A stretch of DNA of 10,345 nucleotides, taken from assembly GCA_018818445.1 (NCBI GenBank), contig JAHISC010000101.1:1-10345 (forward strand), read 5' to 3'. Source of the stretch: Patescibacteria group bacterium. Lineage in GTDB: Bacteria > Patescibacteriota > Patescibacteriia > UBA9934. Below are positions 1 through 4,870 of the stretch, piece by piece. The notes beneath the pieces were generated by a model that did no database searches, was not told the DNA's origin, and saw nothing but the letters and a program-made list of their open reading frames with translations. How positions within the stretch are numbered: position 1 is the first letter of the stretch; each line of letters opens with the position of its first letter. Both the position numbers and the translations under genes were made by a program.

Positions 1-539
1 ACGAACATCGGTTCCTGCCAGCGGTGTCGGTTGAAGAGGGTTTGGTTGATGCAGAAGTACTGCGTATTCCCTCTAGGAATTGGCCGAAGAGCGCGAACGG
101 CAGGATGGTCGACGAGAAGATGGGAGAAACGGTCGATTTCCACCCGCAGGAGTCCGATTTCCTCTCCACGTGTCTGGTCTGCACACAGGGCGAACTGTAC
201 GAGCGGGGATTGGGAGAGACAGAAGATAGGAATGCCTGGGTAGGTGCGAAGGACGACGGTCAGGCATCTACGGAAGAGTTGGCGTCCCTTGGATCCGTTG
301 GGCAAGGCACAGGCGGTTAGCATGACCTGGGCTGACTTCAAGTTGAAGGCGAAGATCGAGGCGCCGATCTTGTTGTCATGCTGCATGAGGAACCCCGGTC
401 CGATGCTGGTCAGATCGATTCGGTGTTCTTCGAGTGCTTGTAGTTCCCCGGTTTTCTCCAGGATCTGTTCGAGTGTCGGCGAGGGCTGTTCACGGTCGAC
501 GGTCAATTCGAAAGAGTCTAGCGATGTCGAGTGGGCGAT
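1..539 (-). CDS. Unrecognised protein, 5' part only (runs off the left edge)
   Basis: Minus-strand frame with no stop from 542 down to base 1, about 179 codons, entered after a TGA at 543-545. I do not recognise the product. It looks soluble, mixed in composition, with no clear signal peptide or membrane segment. Residue runs include GPGFLMQHDNKIGASIFAF and GLLRVEIDRFSHLLVDHP. It lacks an ATG near its 5' end, so an ATG-only search misses it. A strong Shine-Dalgarno GGAGG (546-550) sits 6 nt ahead of an in-frame ATC (537-539), and the first in-frame conventional start is TTG at 504-506, which has no visible ribosome site. I give the ATC position because of the spacing, but TTG is possible. A GTG at 544-546 opens another frame that stops after 18 codons, so a frameshift at the start is a third option. 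It is clearly more G+C-rich than rlmH upstream. A promoter at 581-607 fits it. Confidence 0.6.
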   Translation of the reverse strand, partial: MAHSTSLDSFELTVDREQPSPTLEQILEKTGELQALEEHRIDLTSIGPGFLMQHDNKIGASIFAFNLKSAQVMLTACALPNGSKGRQLFRRCLTVVLRTYPGIPIFCLSQSPLVQFALCADQTRGEEIGLLRVEIDRFSHLLVDHPAVRALRPIPRGNTQYFCINQTLFNRHRWQEPMF

Positions 540-561
540 TCGTCACCTCCAATGTGGTTAA

Positions 562-580
562 AAAGAGCGTAGTACTCTTT
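562..580 (-). terminator. Short hairpin after rlmH, possible weak terminator
   Basis: AAAGAG (562-567) pairs with CTCTTT (575-580) around a 7-nt loop. Read on the minus strand it is followed by two more Ts, giving a run of five, so it could end rlmH transcription. The stem is A/T-rich and weak. It also coincides with the predicted start of the downstream transcript, so it may instead form at that RNA's 5' end. Confidence 0.4.
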
Positions 581-607
581 ATTATACCTTTTTTAGACCC
601 ACGTCAA
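581..607 (-). promoter_or_regulatory. Predicted sigma70 promoter for the leftmost gene
   Basis: On the minus strand there is a -35 TTGACG (607-602) and a perfect -10 TATAAT (586-581). The spacer is 15 nt, which is short. The -35 box overlaps the rlmH stop codon. Transcription would begin near 574 and include the GGAGG ribosome site of the gene at 1-539. Confidence 0.5.
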
Positions 608-1026
608 TAGTGATATTCTTTCCCGCGTAAAATTGTGAACGCGCGGTAGAGTTGTTCCAGGAATAAAATATGCGCAAAATCGTGAGTGAAAGTCAGAGGT
701 GACAGGGCGAATAGAAAATTTGCGCGAGACTTAGTTTTGTCGGACAGTCCCTTTGGTCCGCCGATAATTACAGTTACATGTTGCCCTCGGTCTTCTACTA
801 GACCAATCAGTTCTGCTACCTGAGGTGATGTCATTAATTTTCCGCGTTCATCAAGAATCACGATCATGTCGCCTGTTGGAATTTGATTTTCAATTTTTGA
901 TTCATTATCAACAATTTTGTGTTCGAGTTTAACAAAAGGTCTAAGTCGCTTTCGAAAATCATCTCCAAGTTCAGAGAATAATCCTTTTGGCAAATCGCCA
1001 ACGGTGATGAGAGTGAGTTTGATCAT
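604..1026 (-). CDS. rlmH: 23S rRNA (pseudouridine1915-N3)-methyltransferase RlmH
   Basis: RlmH is a SPOUT-fold, S-adenosylmethionine-dependent enzyme that methylates pseudouridine 1915 in helix 69 of 23S rRNA on assembled 70S ribosomes. The 140-residue product shows the family features in order: N-terminal strand MIKLTLITVG, a VILDERGK segment (56-63), the cofactor-loop motif IIGGPKGLS (87-95), and the signature end LYRAFTILRGKEYHY, where the conserved YH pair lies close to the C-terminus. Known homologues are usually about 155-160 residues, so this one is slightly short. I chose the ATG at 1024-1026 because the family begins there. A GTG five codons upstream would add only an unconserved MPTFN. 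There is no clear Shine-Dalgarno site. It is A+T-rich, unlike both flanking genes. Its rRNA substrate is encoded in the same window, but I see no sign that the two are co-regulated. Confidence 0.95.
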   Translation of the reverse strand: MIKLTLITVGDLPKGLFSELGDDFRKRLRPFVKLEHKIVDNESKIENQIPTGDMIVILDERGKLMTSPQVAELIGLVEDRGQHVTVIIGGPKGLSDKTKSRANFLFALSPLTFTHDFAHILFLEQLYRAFTILRGKEYHY

Positions 1027-1210
1027 ATTAAAAGTAGGCACAGTGTTTAAAGAATTGATGGATGGGGCCGAGGTAGTTACAAGTATTTTTTGTCATTGCG
1101 ATGTAGGGTGTAGGTTAGACTGCCCGGTGAAAGGGGACTGAAGGGAGTAGTGATGCTTGCCTTTGTAGTCTTAAATGTAGCGAAAAATTATGGTTTTGGC
1201 TATTACTGTC
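1027..1210. other. Intergenic stretch with nothing recognised
   Basis: Space between the divergent rlmH and target gene. I found no convincing promoter for rlmH, no RNA gene, no repeat and no credible small coding frame here. The promoters for the target gene lie just to the right. Confidence 0.4.
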
Positions 1211-1239
1211 TTGACAAAAGTGTAGTTTTAAGCTAATTT
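1211..1239 (+). promoter_or_regulatory. Upstream copy of a tandem promoter
   Basis: TTGACA (1211-1216), 17-nt spacer, TAATTT (1234-1239). The -35 box is perfect and the spacing optimal. Sequence around it, CTTGACAAAAG and later AGCTAATTTTAG, recurs in diverged form 54 bp downstream, so the two look like duplicates. It points toward the DGR target gene. Confidence 0.55.
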
Positions 1240-1264
1240 TAGCCTAAATTATGACAAACTCCTC

Positions 1265-1293
1265 TTGACAAAAGGTCATTTTTATGCTAATAT
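1265..1293 (+). promoter_or_regulatory. Downstream copy of the tandem promoter, likely main promoter of the target gene
   Basis: TTGACA (1265-1270), 17-nt spacer, TAATAT (1288-1293). Transcription would start near 1300, leaving an untranslated leader of about 130 nt before the ATG at 1433. The leader can form one weak long-loop stem (TAGCCA 1317-1322 with TGGCTA 1352-1357). No riboswitch class is recognised. Confidence 0.6.
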
Positions 1294-1432
1294 TAGTTAC
1301 TAAAGTAAGTTGGTTCTAGCCACAAGTTCCTCAGATCAAATGTGGGATTTCTGGCTATGACCAATCTGGTTTTGCCCCTCAACTCACGGGTAGTGAGAAA
1401 ATGTTCGGCAAGTAGTCGGACAAGGAGCGAAG

Positions 1433-2038
1433 ATGAAGTACGCAAGATTGGATCTTGGGCAAGTCGAGGCGATCGTCAACAAGCTTGGTGGAATGGAAGG
1501 CGTACAGCGTTTTCTCCGCGGTGAGCTTGAGGTGACGAATCCCACGCGCACATGGCGCGAAGAGGATGGAGTGATCTACCTCTCCGTCACCAGCGACGGT
1601 ACGACCGGCGAGGAGTGGATCAAGCGTCTGGAGGAGCTCAGCAAGTACGCCAAGGACGTGCTACTCTCCTCAGACTTCGTGCCGACGGACGGCATGACGT
1701 ACGAAATCGCGGTTCTGAAGGGCACGCTCTTTAGTGATAGCGACCGTGTCACTTCGAAGATCCGCGTAAAAGCCGAGGCCCGTGGTTTCACCAAGCCCAA
1801 CGCTGAGATCGCTTGCCTCATACGAGACAAGTTTTCGAACGCCGAGCTTAAAAAGATGGGTCTCTACTGGATTGCGGTCATGCACGAGCCCATCAAGGAC
1901 TCCGACGGTGATCCGTACCTGCTCTTCGTGTTTCGCAATAGTGTCGGTTCGTGGTTGCATGCGGCCTACGGCTGGCCTGGTAGCGCCTGGCGTCGTGGCG
2001 GTGGGTTCGCTTTCGTCGTGTCGCAAGTTAGTACTTAG
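1433..2038 (+). CDS. DGR target protein with C-terminal variable region
   Basis: A 201-residue protein that the retroelement diversifies. ATG follows an AAGGAG ribosome site (1422-1427) at good spacing. Residues 1-156 form a constant part (for example WREEDGVIYLSVTSDGTTG and KPNAEIACLIRDKF) of a type I associate with CPR proteins that carry DGR variable tails; I cannot name a biochemical activity for it. Residues 157-198 are the variable repeat, and three residues, VST, follow. The tail pattern of conserved SDGDP, LL, RN, GSWL, PG, W and GFAFVVSQ with variable residues between resembles the C-type-lectin-like ligand-binding ends of DGR targets, a fold assignment that is inference. Variable positions are 162, 165, 167, 171, 176, 178, 180, 181, 184, 185, 187, 189 and 190. 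No signal peptide or membrane segment is visible, so it is probably cytoplasmic. It is visibly G+C-richer than avd and rt. Confidence 0.9.
   Translation: MKYARLDLGQVEAIVNKLGGMEGVQRFLRGELEVTNPTRTWREEDGVIYLSVTSDGTTGEEWIKRLEELSKYAKDVLLSSDFVPTDGMTYEIAVLKGTLFSDSDRVTSKIRVKAEARGFTKPNAEIACLIRDKFSNAELKKMGLYWIAVMHEPIKDSDGDPYLLFVFRNSVGSWLHAAYGWPGSAWRRGGGFAFVVSQVST
1901..2026 (+). repeat. DGR variable repeat (VR)
   Basis: 126 bp colinear with the template repeat at 2352-2477 (constant offset 451). There are 17 mismatches and no gaps. Every mismatch is at a template A: changed to T seven times, to G eight times and to C twice. The last 25 bp (2002-2026) are identical and end the homology abruptly; this A-poor stretch is the expected initiation-of-mutagenic-homology anchor where cDNA integrates. 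The repeat is in frame and ends three codons before the target stop. Confidence 0.97.
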
Positions 2039-2043
2039 CGCTT

Positions 2044-2057
2044 AGGACTTTGGTCCT
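2044..2057 (+). other. Small hairpin just downstream of the VR, candidate target-recognition element
   Basis: AGGAC (2044-2048), loop TTTG, GTCCT (2053-2057), a perfect 5-bp stem with a tetraloop 17 bp past the VR end. In the Bordetella phage BPP-1 DGR a hairpin or cruciform with a tetraloop just after the VR promotes retargeting. Position and shape agree; the stem is shorter than in that system. The TR lacks this hairpin downstream, as expected for a recipient-only signal. Confidence 0.45.
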
Positions 2058-2088
2058 CCTGACCTTTGTTCCTTAGCTCTTTGTCCTC

Positions 2089-2119
2089 GTCCCCGTGCCT
2101 TGCACGGGGACTTGTTTTT
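2089..2119 (+). terminator. Strong rho-independent terminator of the target gene
   Basis: GTCCCCGTGC (2089-2098) pairs perfectly with GCACGGGGAC (2102-2111) around a CTT triloop, followed by TTGTTTTT. A 10-bp G+C-rich stem with a T tract would stop transcription from the target gene, so the template RNA and rt probably use other promoters. A promoter-like TTGCAC (2100-2105), 16 nt, TATACT (2122-2127) overlaps the 3' arm. Confidence 0.85.
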
Positions 2120-2260
2120 GATATACTGCAAGTGGTATTAGGTGAATATGTGAGCGGTTACGGCTGTTTACAACCGAATCCAGTATCCATGTATTTAGAA
2201 TATTTAAGACCATGGTTTTGAATGGAGCAATACATATAGAAACTTCAAAAAAGAAGATAC

Positions 2261-2288
2261 TTGGCGCAAGGTATTAGGACATTATAAT
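2261..2288 (+). promoter_or_regulatory. Predicted promoter for the DGR template RNA
   Basis: TTGGCG (2261-2266), 16-nt spacer and a perfect TATAAT (2283-2288). The start would be near 2295, about 57 nt before the TR. It is well placed to make a TR RNA independent of the terminated target transcript. The weaker candidate at 2100-2127 could give a longer RNA. The rest of 2120-2351 has no recognised gene. Confidence 0.5.
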
Positions 2289-2351
2289 GTCAAATTCTAT
2301 TCAATCCTGAGAATATTCTATGGATGGTGTTCTGGAAGATATCTTGCGTGT

Positions 2352-2477
2352 TCCGACGGTGATCCGAACCTGCTCAACGTGAATCGCAATAGTGACGGTT
2401 CGTGGTTGAATGCGACCTACGACAGGCCTGGTAACACCTGGAATCGTGACAATGGGTTCGCTTTCGTCGTGTCGCAA
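2352..2477 (+). repeat. DGR template repeat (TR)
   Basis: Invariant donor copy for the VR at 1901-2026. It has 28 adenines, of which 17 differ in the present VR and 11 do not. Adenines are concentrated in the first two positions of AAC and AAT codons when read in the target frame (encoding LLNVNRN and later WNRDNGF), so mutation reaches many residues without producing stops. Homology begins sharply at 2352 and ends at 2477, where flanks differ from the VR flanks. The reading frame through it is open from 2208 to 2579 but has no convincing start or ribosome site, so I treat the locus as a non-coding template. An AAGATATCTT palindrome lies at 2336-2345. Confidence 0.96.
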
Positions 2478-2483
2478 CTCTCT

Positions 2484-2849
2484 TCATTTCTCTCCCATGT
2501 ATTTCTTGGGGGAGTTTTGTTTTACAAGTTGACCATGCCAGCCGCCGAGCATTCTACCCACTTCCGAAATTTTTTCTGAAAGTGCAATATATTTTTTGTT
2601 GTCCAGCGATTTTGTCTCCCATAAAATAAGTAGGAGGATTTTTATAGTATCGAGTTTGCGTATCGCGATACGTACGTATGGCAATTTTTCATGAGGTTTT
2701 AAGAAGCTTGCTGTGCTAGTTGCTTCGATTGTTTCAATAAACAAATAGTCGATACGACCTCCAAGTGTATAGCGGTGTGTTTTTGGTAGCGTTGTATAAT
2801 AATTGAACCAAAGTTTATAAGCACTCTTTAATTTTTGCAGGACTGGCAC
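2484..2849 (-). CDS. avd: DGR accessory variability determinant (Avd-type four-helix bundle protein)
   Basis: A 121-residue helical protein of the four-helix-bundle family that includes Bordetella phage bAvd and the proteins encoded in 23S rRNA intervening sequences. In DGRs it forms a basic pentamer that binds the RT and template RNA and is needed for cDNA synthesis. Family features: LPKTHRYTLGGRIDYLFIE (21-39), a helix with LDTIKILLLILWE (66-78), then LDNKKYIALSEKISEVGRML (82-101) and GGW (102-104). It is rich in Lys, as expected for nucleic-acid binding. The only plausible in-frame starts are GTG (2847-2849) or ATT one codon before; no Shine-Dalgarno site is seen. It is encoded opposite to target, TR and rt, ends 7 bp from the TR, and starts 29 bp from rt. 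Transcribing rt and the TR together would therefore make avd antisense RNA. The family also occurs outside DGRs, but here the context decides. Confidence 0.9.
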   Translation of the reverse strand: MPVLQKLKSAYKLWFNYYTTLPKTHRYTLGGRIDYLFIETIEATSTASFLKPHEKLPYVRIAIRKLDTIKILLLILWETKSLDNKKYIALSEKISEVGRMLGGWHGQLVKQNSPKKYMGEK

Positions 2850-2856
2850 AATATTC

Positions 2857-2865
2857 GGGGGGGGG
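2857..2865 (+). repeat. Run of nine Gs between avd and rt
   Basis: A mononucleotide G9 tract lies 7 bp upstream of the avd start and 13 bp upstream of the rt ATG. It offers a Shine-Dalgarno-like purine stretch for rt. Long G tracts are slippage-prone, both in cells and in sequencing, so its exact length is uncertain. Confidence 0.8.
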
Positions 2866-2878
2866 TAGAATTTATGTC

Positions 2879-3862
2879 ATGCATAGGAATCTATTTAAAA
2901 TTAGTTACGAGGACATTATATCAATTGATAATCTTCTTGAAGCATGGCAGGAATTTATAGTCGGCAAGCGCTCTCGCAAAGATGTTCAACTTTTTGAGCT
3001 GTCTTTAATGGAGAATCTTATCACTTTACATGAGTCTCTTGAATCAATGAAGTACAGGCATGACTCATACACTGCGTTTGTTATCTCAGATCCGAAAACA
3101 AGGCAAATTCACAAGGCATCCGTTGCCGACAGAGTTCTTCATCGCGCAATATATAGAAAATTATATTCTTTTTTTGATTCAATGTTTATTTTTGATTCGT
3201 ATTCATGCAGGATCGGGAAAGGCACACATAAGGCACTTGATCGCTTTACAGTTTTTTCTCGTAAAGTGACGCGTAATCATTCTAAAACTGGTTGGGTTTT
3301 AAAATGTGATATAAAAAAGTTTTTTGCGTCTGTAGATCAGGAAATATTATTACAAATTATGGATCCGTATATTGTAGATGGACGTATCATATGGTTATTG
3401 AAGGAAATATTAGGAAGTTTCCCAAATCATGGTTCGCTACATTCAGGTTTGCCACTCGGTAATCTCACATCTCAACTATTTTCGAATGTGTATATGAATA
3501 TTTTTGATCAGTTTGTTAAGCGTGTCTTGCGTATTAAATATTACATTCGCTATGCTGATGATTTTGCATTATTTTCACATAACCGACGTTACCTTGAACA
3601 GATTTTGCCACTATTAGACAATTTTCTTTATCGTGAGTTGTATTTACATCTTCATCCAGGAAAGACAGAGCTTCGTACCTTGGCTTCCGGGATTGATTTC
3701 TTAGGATGGGTACATTTTCCACATTATCGAGTTTTGAGAACAGTTACGAAGCGGAGGATGTTTAAAAAAGTGGGAGATGATAATATTGATAGTTATCTTA
3801 GTTTGCTCAAACATGGTAACGGTTTTGAATTATCGAATTTGGTTAAAAACAAAAAGTTATAA
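2879..3862 (+). CDS. DGR reverse transcriptase
   Basis: A 327-residue RNA-directed DNA polymerase that copies the template RNA with errors at adenine. The RT motifs appear in order: an N-terminal basic segment DPKTRQIHKASVADRVLHRA (71-90) as in group II-like RTs; the first catalytic Asp in CDIKKFFASVD (143-153); LPLGNLTSQLFSN (191-203), where GNLTSQ is the DGR-type motif 4 form in place of the usual QGxxxSP; the catalytic core YIRYADDFALF (222-232); and LASGIDFLGW (268-277). Length fits DGR RTs. There is no maturase or endonuclease domain, which argues against a group II intron. ATG at 2879 is the first usable start; the G9 tract may serve as ribosome site. The gene is A+T-rich, unlike the target. 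It lies 29 bp from the opposite-strand avd, and 58 bp separate it from hicB. Confidence 0.96.
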   Translation: MHRNLFKISYEDIISIDNLLEAWQEFIVGKRSRKDVQLFELSLMENLITLHESLESMKYRHDSYTAFVISDPKTRQIHKASVADRVLHRAIYRKLYSFFDSMFIFDSYSCRIGKGTHKALDRFTVFSRKVTRNHSKTGWVLKCDIKKFFASVDQEILLQIMDPYIVDGRIIWLLKEILGSFPNHGSLHSGLPLGNLTSQLFSNVYMNIFDQFVKRVLRIKYYIRYADDFALFSHNRRYLEQILPLLDNFLYRELYLHLHPGKTELRTLASGIDFLGWVHFPHYRVLRTVTKRRMFKKVGDDNIDSYLSLLKHGNGFELSNLVKNKKL

Positions 3863-3882
3863 ATTCAATATATAGGGGTTAA

Positions 3883-3911
3883 TTGAAATTTTACAGCTAT
3901 CATGATATTTT
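3883..3911 (+). promoter_or_regulatory. Predicted promoter for hicBA
   Basis: TTGAAA (3883-3888), 17-nt spacer, TATTTT (3906-3911). The start would fall within a few bases of the hicB ATG at 3921, giving a nearly leaderless mRNA. No obvious inverted-repeat operator is visible. Confidence 0.4.
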
Positions 3912-3920
3912 TAAATTGTT

Positions 3921-4244
3921 ATGAGTATACAAAAACAAGCAAAAGATAGATTGATTAAATTTGTTCTTGGTAAAAGCACGATTCCTCAAGGATTGAATGA
4001 ACTGAATAAGTATTTTCGTATTTACGGGCCAATCAATTTTACTTTTGAAAAACAGTTGGATGGTTCTTTTGTGGCAATGAGCAAAGACTTTAAATATGGG
4101 AGTATTGTCACTAGCGCAAAAAATAGAGAAGGATTGGATGAAAAGGTACACGATGCAATTTTAACCGCCTTTGAGGTTCCTTCATCGTACGCGCAAGAGG
4201 CTGCGGTTCATCGAGTTGGTGATAGGGGATATGCCTTCGCTTAG
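3921..4244 (+). CDS. hicB: HicB-like antitoxin
   Basis: A 107-residue protein with the HicB core, a partial RNase H-like fold that binds and blocks HicA. The core is INFTFEKQLDGSFVAMSKDF (38-57), then strand YGSIVTSAKN and helix EGLDEKVHDAILTAFEVPSSY. Classic HicB proteins also carry a C-terminal helix-turn-helix or ribbon-helix-helix DNA-binding domain; none is visible in the short tail here, and an extra N-terminal segment of about 35 residues precedes the core. So autoregulation by this protein is uncertain. The frame overlaps hicA by 14 bp, which implies translational coupling. The pair sits between the DGR and the rRNA unit. The assignment depends on both the core pattern and the partner gene. 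Confidence 0.8.
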   Translation: MSIQKQAKDRLIKFVLGKSTIPQGLNELNKYFRIYGPINFTFEKQLDGSFVAMSKDFKYGSIVTSAKNREGLDEKVHDAILTAFEVPSSYAQEAAVHRVGDRGYAFA

Positions 4245-4476
4245 TGGCTTGCCAGGTTTCTTATCGAGAAAGAAATTAGTGAAGGCGCTAAGACGAGTTG
4301 GATTTGAAGTCAATACTATTGGTGGGAAAGGTAGTCACGTTAAATTGATTTGGCCAAAAACTCAAAAGACAATCACTATCCCGGCCGGCGTAGAAAAGCA
4401 GACATTGCAATATGTCCTAAAAGAAATTGAGAAATATTCCGGGGTTACTTGGGAAGAAATTCAAAGAGAATTATAA
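4231..4476 (+). CDS. hicA: HicA-family toxin (mRNA interferase)
   Basis: An 81-residue double-stranded-RNA-binding-like protein. HicA toxins bind and cleave mRNA and tmRNA and are neutralised by HicB. Visible family features: LSRKKLVKALRRVGFE (11-26), GGKGSHVKL (31-39) with the conserved catalytic His at 36, and ITIPAGVEKQTLQYVLKEI (48-66), which matches the usual TIP-x-H/x-L-x-x-ILK-x-I pattern. I chose ATG 4231 because family similarity starts there and an AGGGGA stretch precedes it; the frame stays open upstream to 4171, but that part overlaps hicB and does not look like HicA. The order antitoxin-first is the reverse of the best-known hicAB operons. The catalytic His is intact, so the toxin may be active. 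Confidence 0.88.
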   Translation: MPSLSGLPGFLSRKKLVKALRRVGFEVNTIGGKGSHVKLIWPKTQKTITIPAGVEKQTLQYVLKEIEKYSGVTWEEIQREL

Positions 4477-4500
4477 GACTCGGTTTACAGCCGAGTTTTA
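4474..4500 (+). terminator. Terminator of hicBA
   Basis: ACTCGG (4478-4483) pairs with CCGAGT (4491-4496) around a 7-nt loop. Pairing extends through a G-T wobble and three A/T pairs to 4474 and 4500. The stem includes the hicA stop codon, and the 3' arm ends in TTTTA. A short T run makes it moderate in strength. Confidence 0.65.
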
Positions 4501-4669
4501 AGTATTTATAAAAAATTACACTTTACATCCGATCGGCGATTATTTGACATTTTCTCAGCTCGGCACGATTCGAGCCTTTACTTACAGCCTCAAACCGAGG
4601 TCGAACCTTGAGTTTATATTTAAATCTACTGGCTATTATCTACCATTTTAATCATCCACAAACCCTTTC
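4501..4669. other. Intergenic stretch between hicBA and the rRNA promoter
   Basis: No gene recognised. There is a CCGATCGG palindrome (4529-4536). At 4556-4612 lies a G+C-richer island with two similar halves (CGGCACGATTCGAGCC, and CCGAGGTCGAACCTTGAG) set in A+T-rich DNA. It does not fold as a tRNA. An open frame across 4502-4650 lacks a start codon and ribosome site. Confidence 0.4.
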
Positions 4670-4698
4670 TTGACATATTTTTACCCATGTTGTACCAT
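4670..4698 (+). promoter_or_regulatory. Promoter of the 23S-5S rRNA operon
   Basis: Perfect -35 TTGACA (4670-4675), optimal 17-nt spacer, -10 TACCAT (4693-4698). Transcription would begin near 4705, about 300 nt before mature 23S. Its presence shows that 23S is transcribed separately from any 16S gene. Confidence 0.7.
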
Positions 4699-4801
4699 TC
4701 CAACGCCTTTCAAAATTCAATCACTACTTCGCTTGTTCCACGACGTTAAAATCGCAAGGAACTTCAGGAAGATAGAGTGATGTTCGGGACACTTTAATTC
4801 T

Positions 4802-4851
4802 AGCGGATAGTGGGATCGCTTTTTTAGGAACCTGCTGCCATGCAGGATTTT
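4802..4851 (+). terminator. Two terminator-like hairpins in the rRNA leader
   Basis: First, AGCG-AT (4802-4808) pairs with AT-CGCT (4815-4820) with one bulge, followed by TTTTTT. Second, CCTGC (4831-4835) pairs with GCAGG (4842-4846), followed by ATTTTTG. Both lie between the promoter and 23S on the same strand. They would need antitermination to be passed, or they end a separate upstream transcript. I could not identify a convincing boxA. A third perfect stem, ACTCAC/GTGAGT (4856-4861 with 4867-4872), follows. Confidence 0.5.
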
Positions 4852-4870
4852 TGTTACTCACGTTTTGTGA

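Noticed and set aside
24..561. Plus-strand frames at the left end (about 98 and 105 residues)
   Set aside because: They lie opposite the longer minus-strand frame that has a promoter and ribosome site, and their products look like random translation.
1317..1357. TAGCCA/TGGCTA stem in the target gene leader as a riboswitch
   Set aside because: Six pairs around a 29-nt loop, no conserved core of any riboswitch class I know.
1670..2026. Minus-strand 118-residue frame opposite the target gene
   Set aside because: Shadow of the target gene, which has the ribosome site and VR evidence.
2379..2579. Small 66-residue coding frame through the TR
   Set aside because: It starts at a GTG inside the TR with no ribosome site; the sequence is explained as the DGR template.
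2879..3862. Group II intron or retron as the source of the RT
   Set aside because: No maturase domain, no intron domain V-like end and no retron msr-msd; motif 4 form and the TR/VR pair indicate a DGR.
4556..4612. tRNA-like GGTTCGA and GGCTCGAATC stretches on the minus strand
   Set aside because: No cloverleaf can be drawn: no matching acceptor, D-arm or anticodon stem at the right spacing.
4502..4650. Open plus-strand frame ending after a YYLPF stretch
   Set aside because: No ATG, GTG or ribosome site; a TTG start would leave only about 35 residues of no known family.
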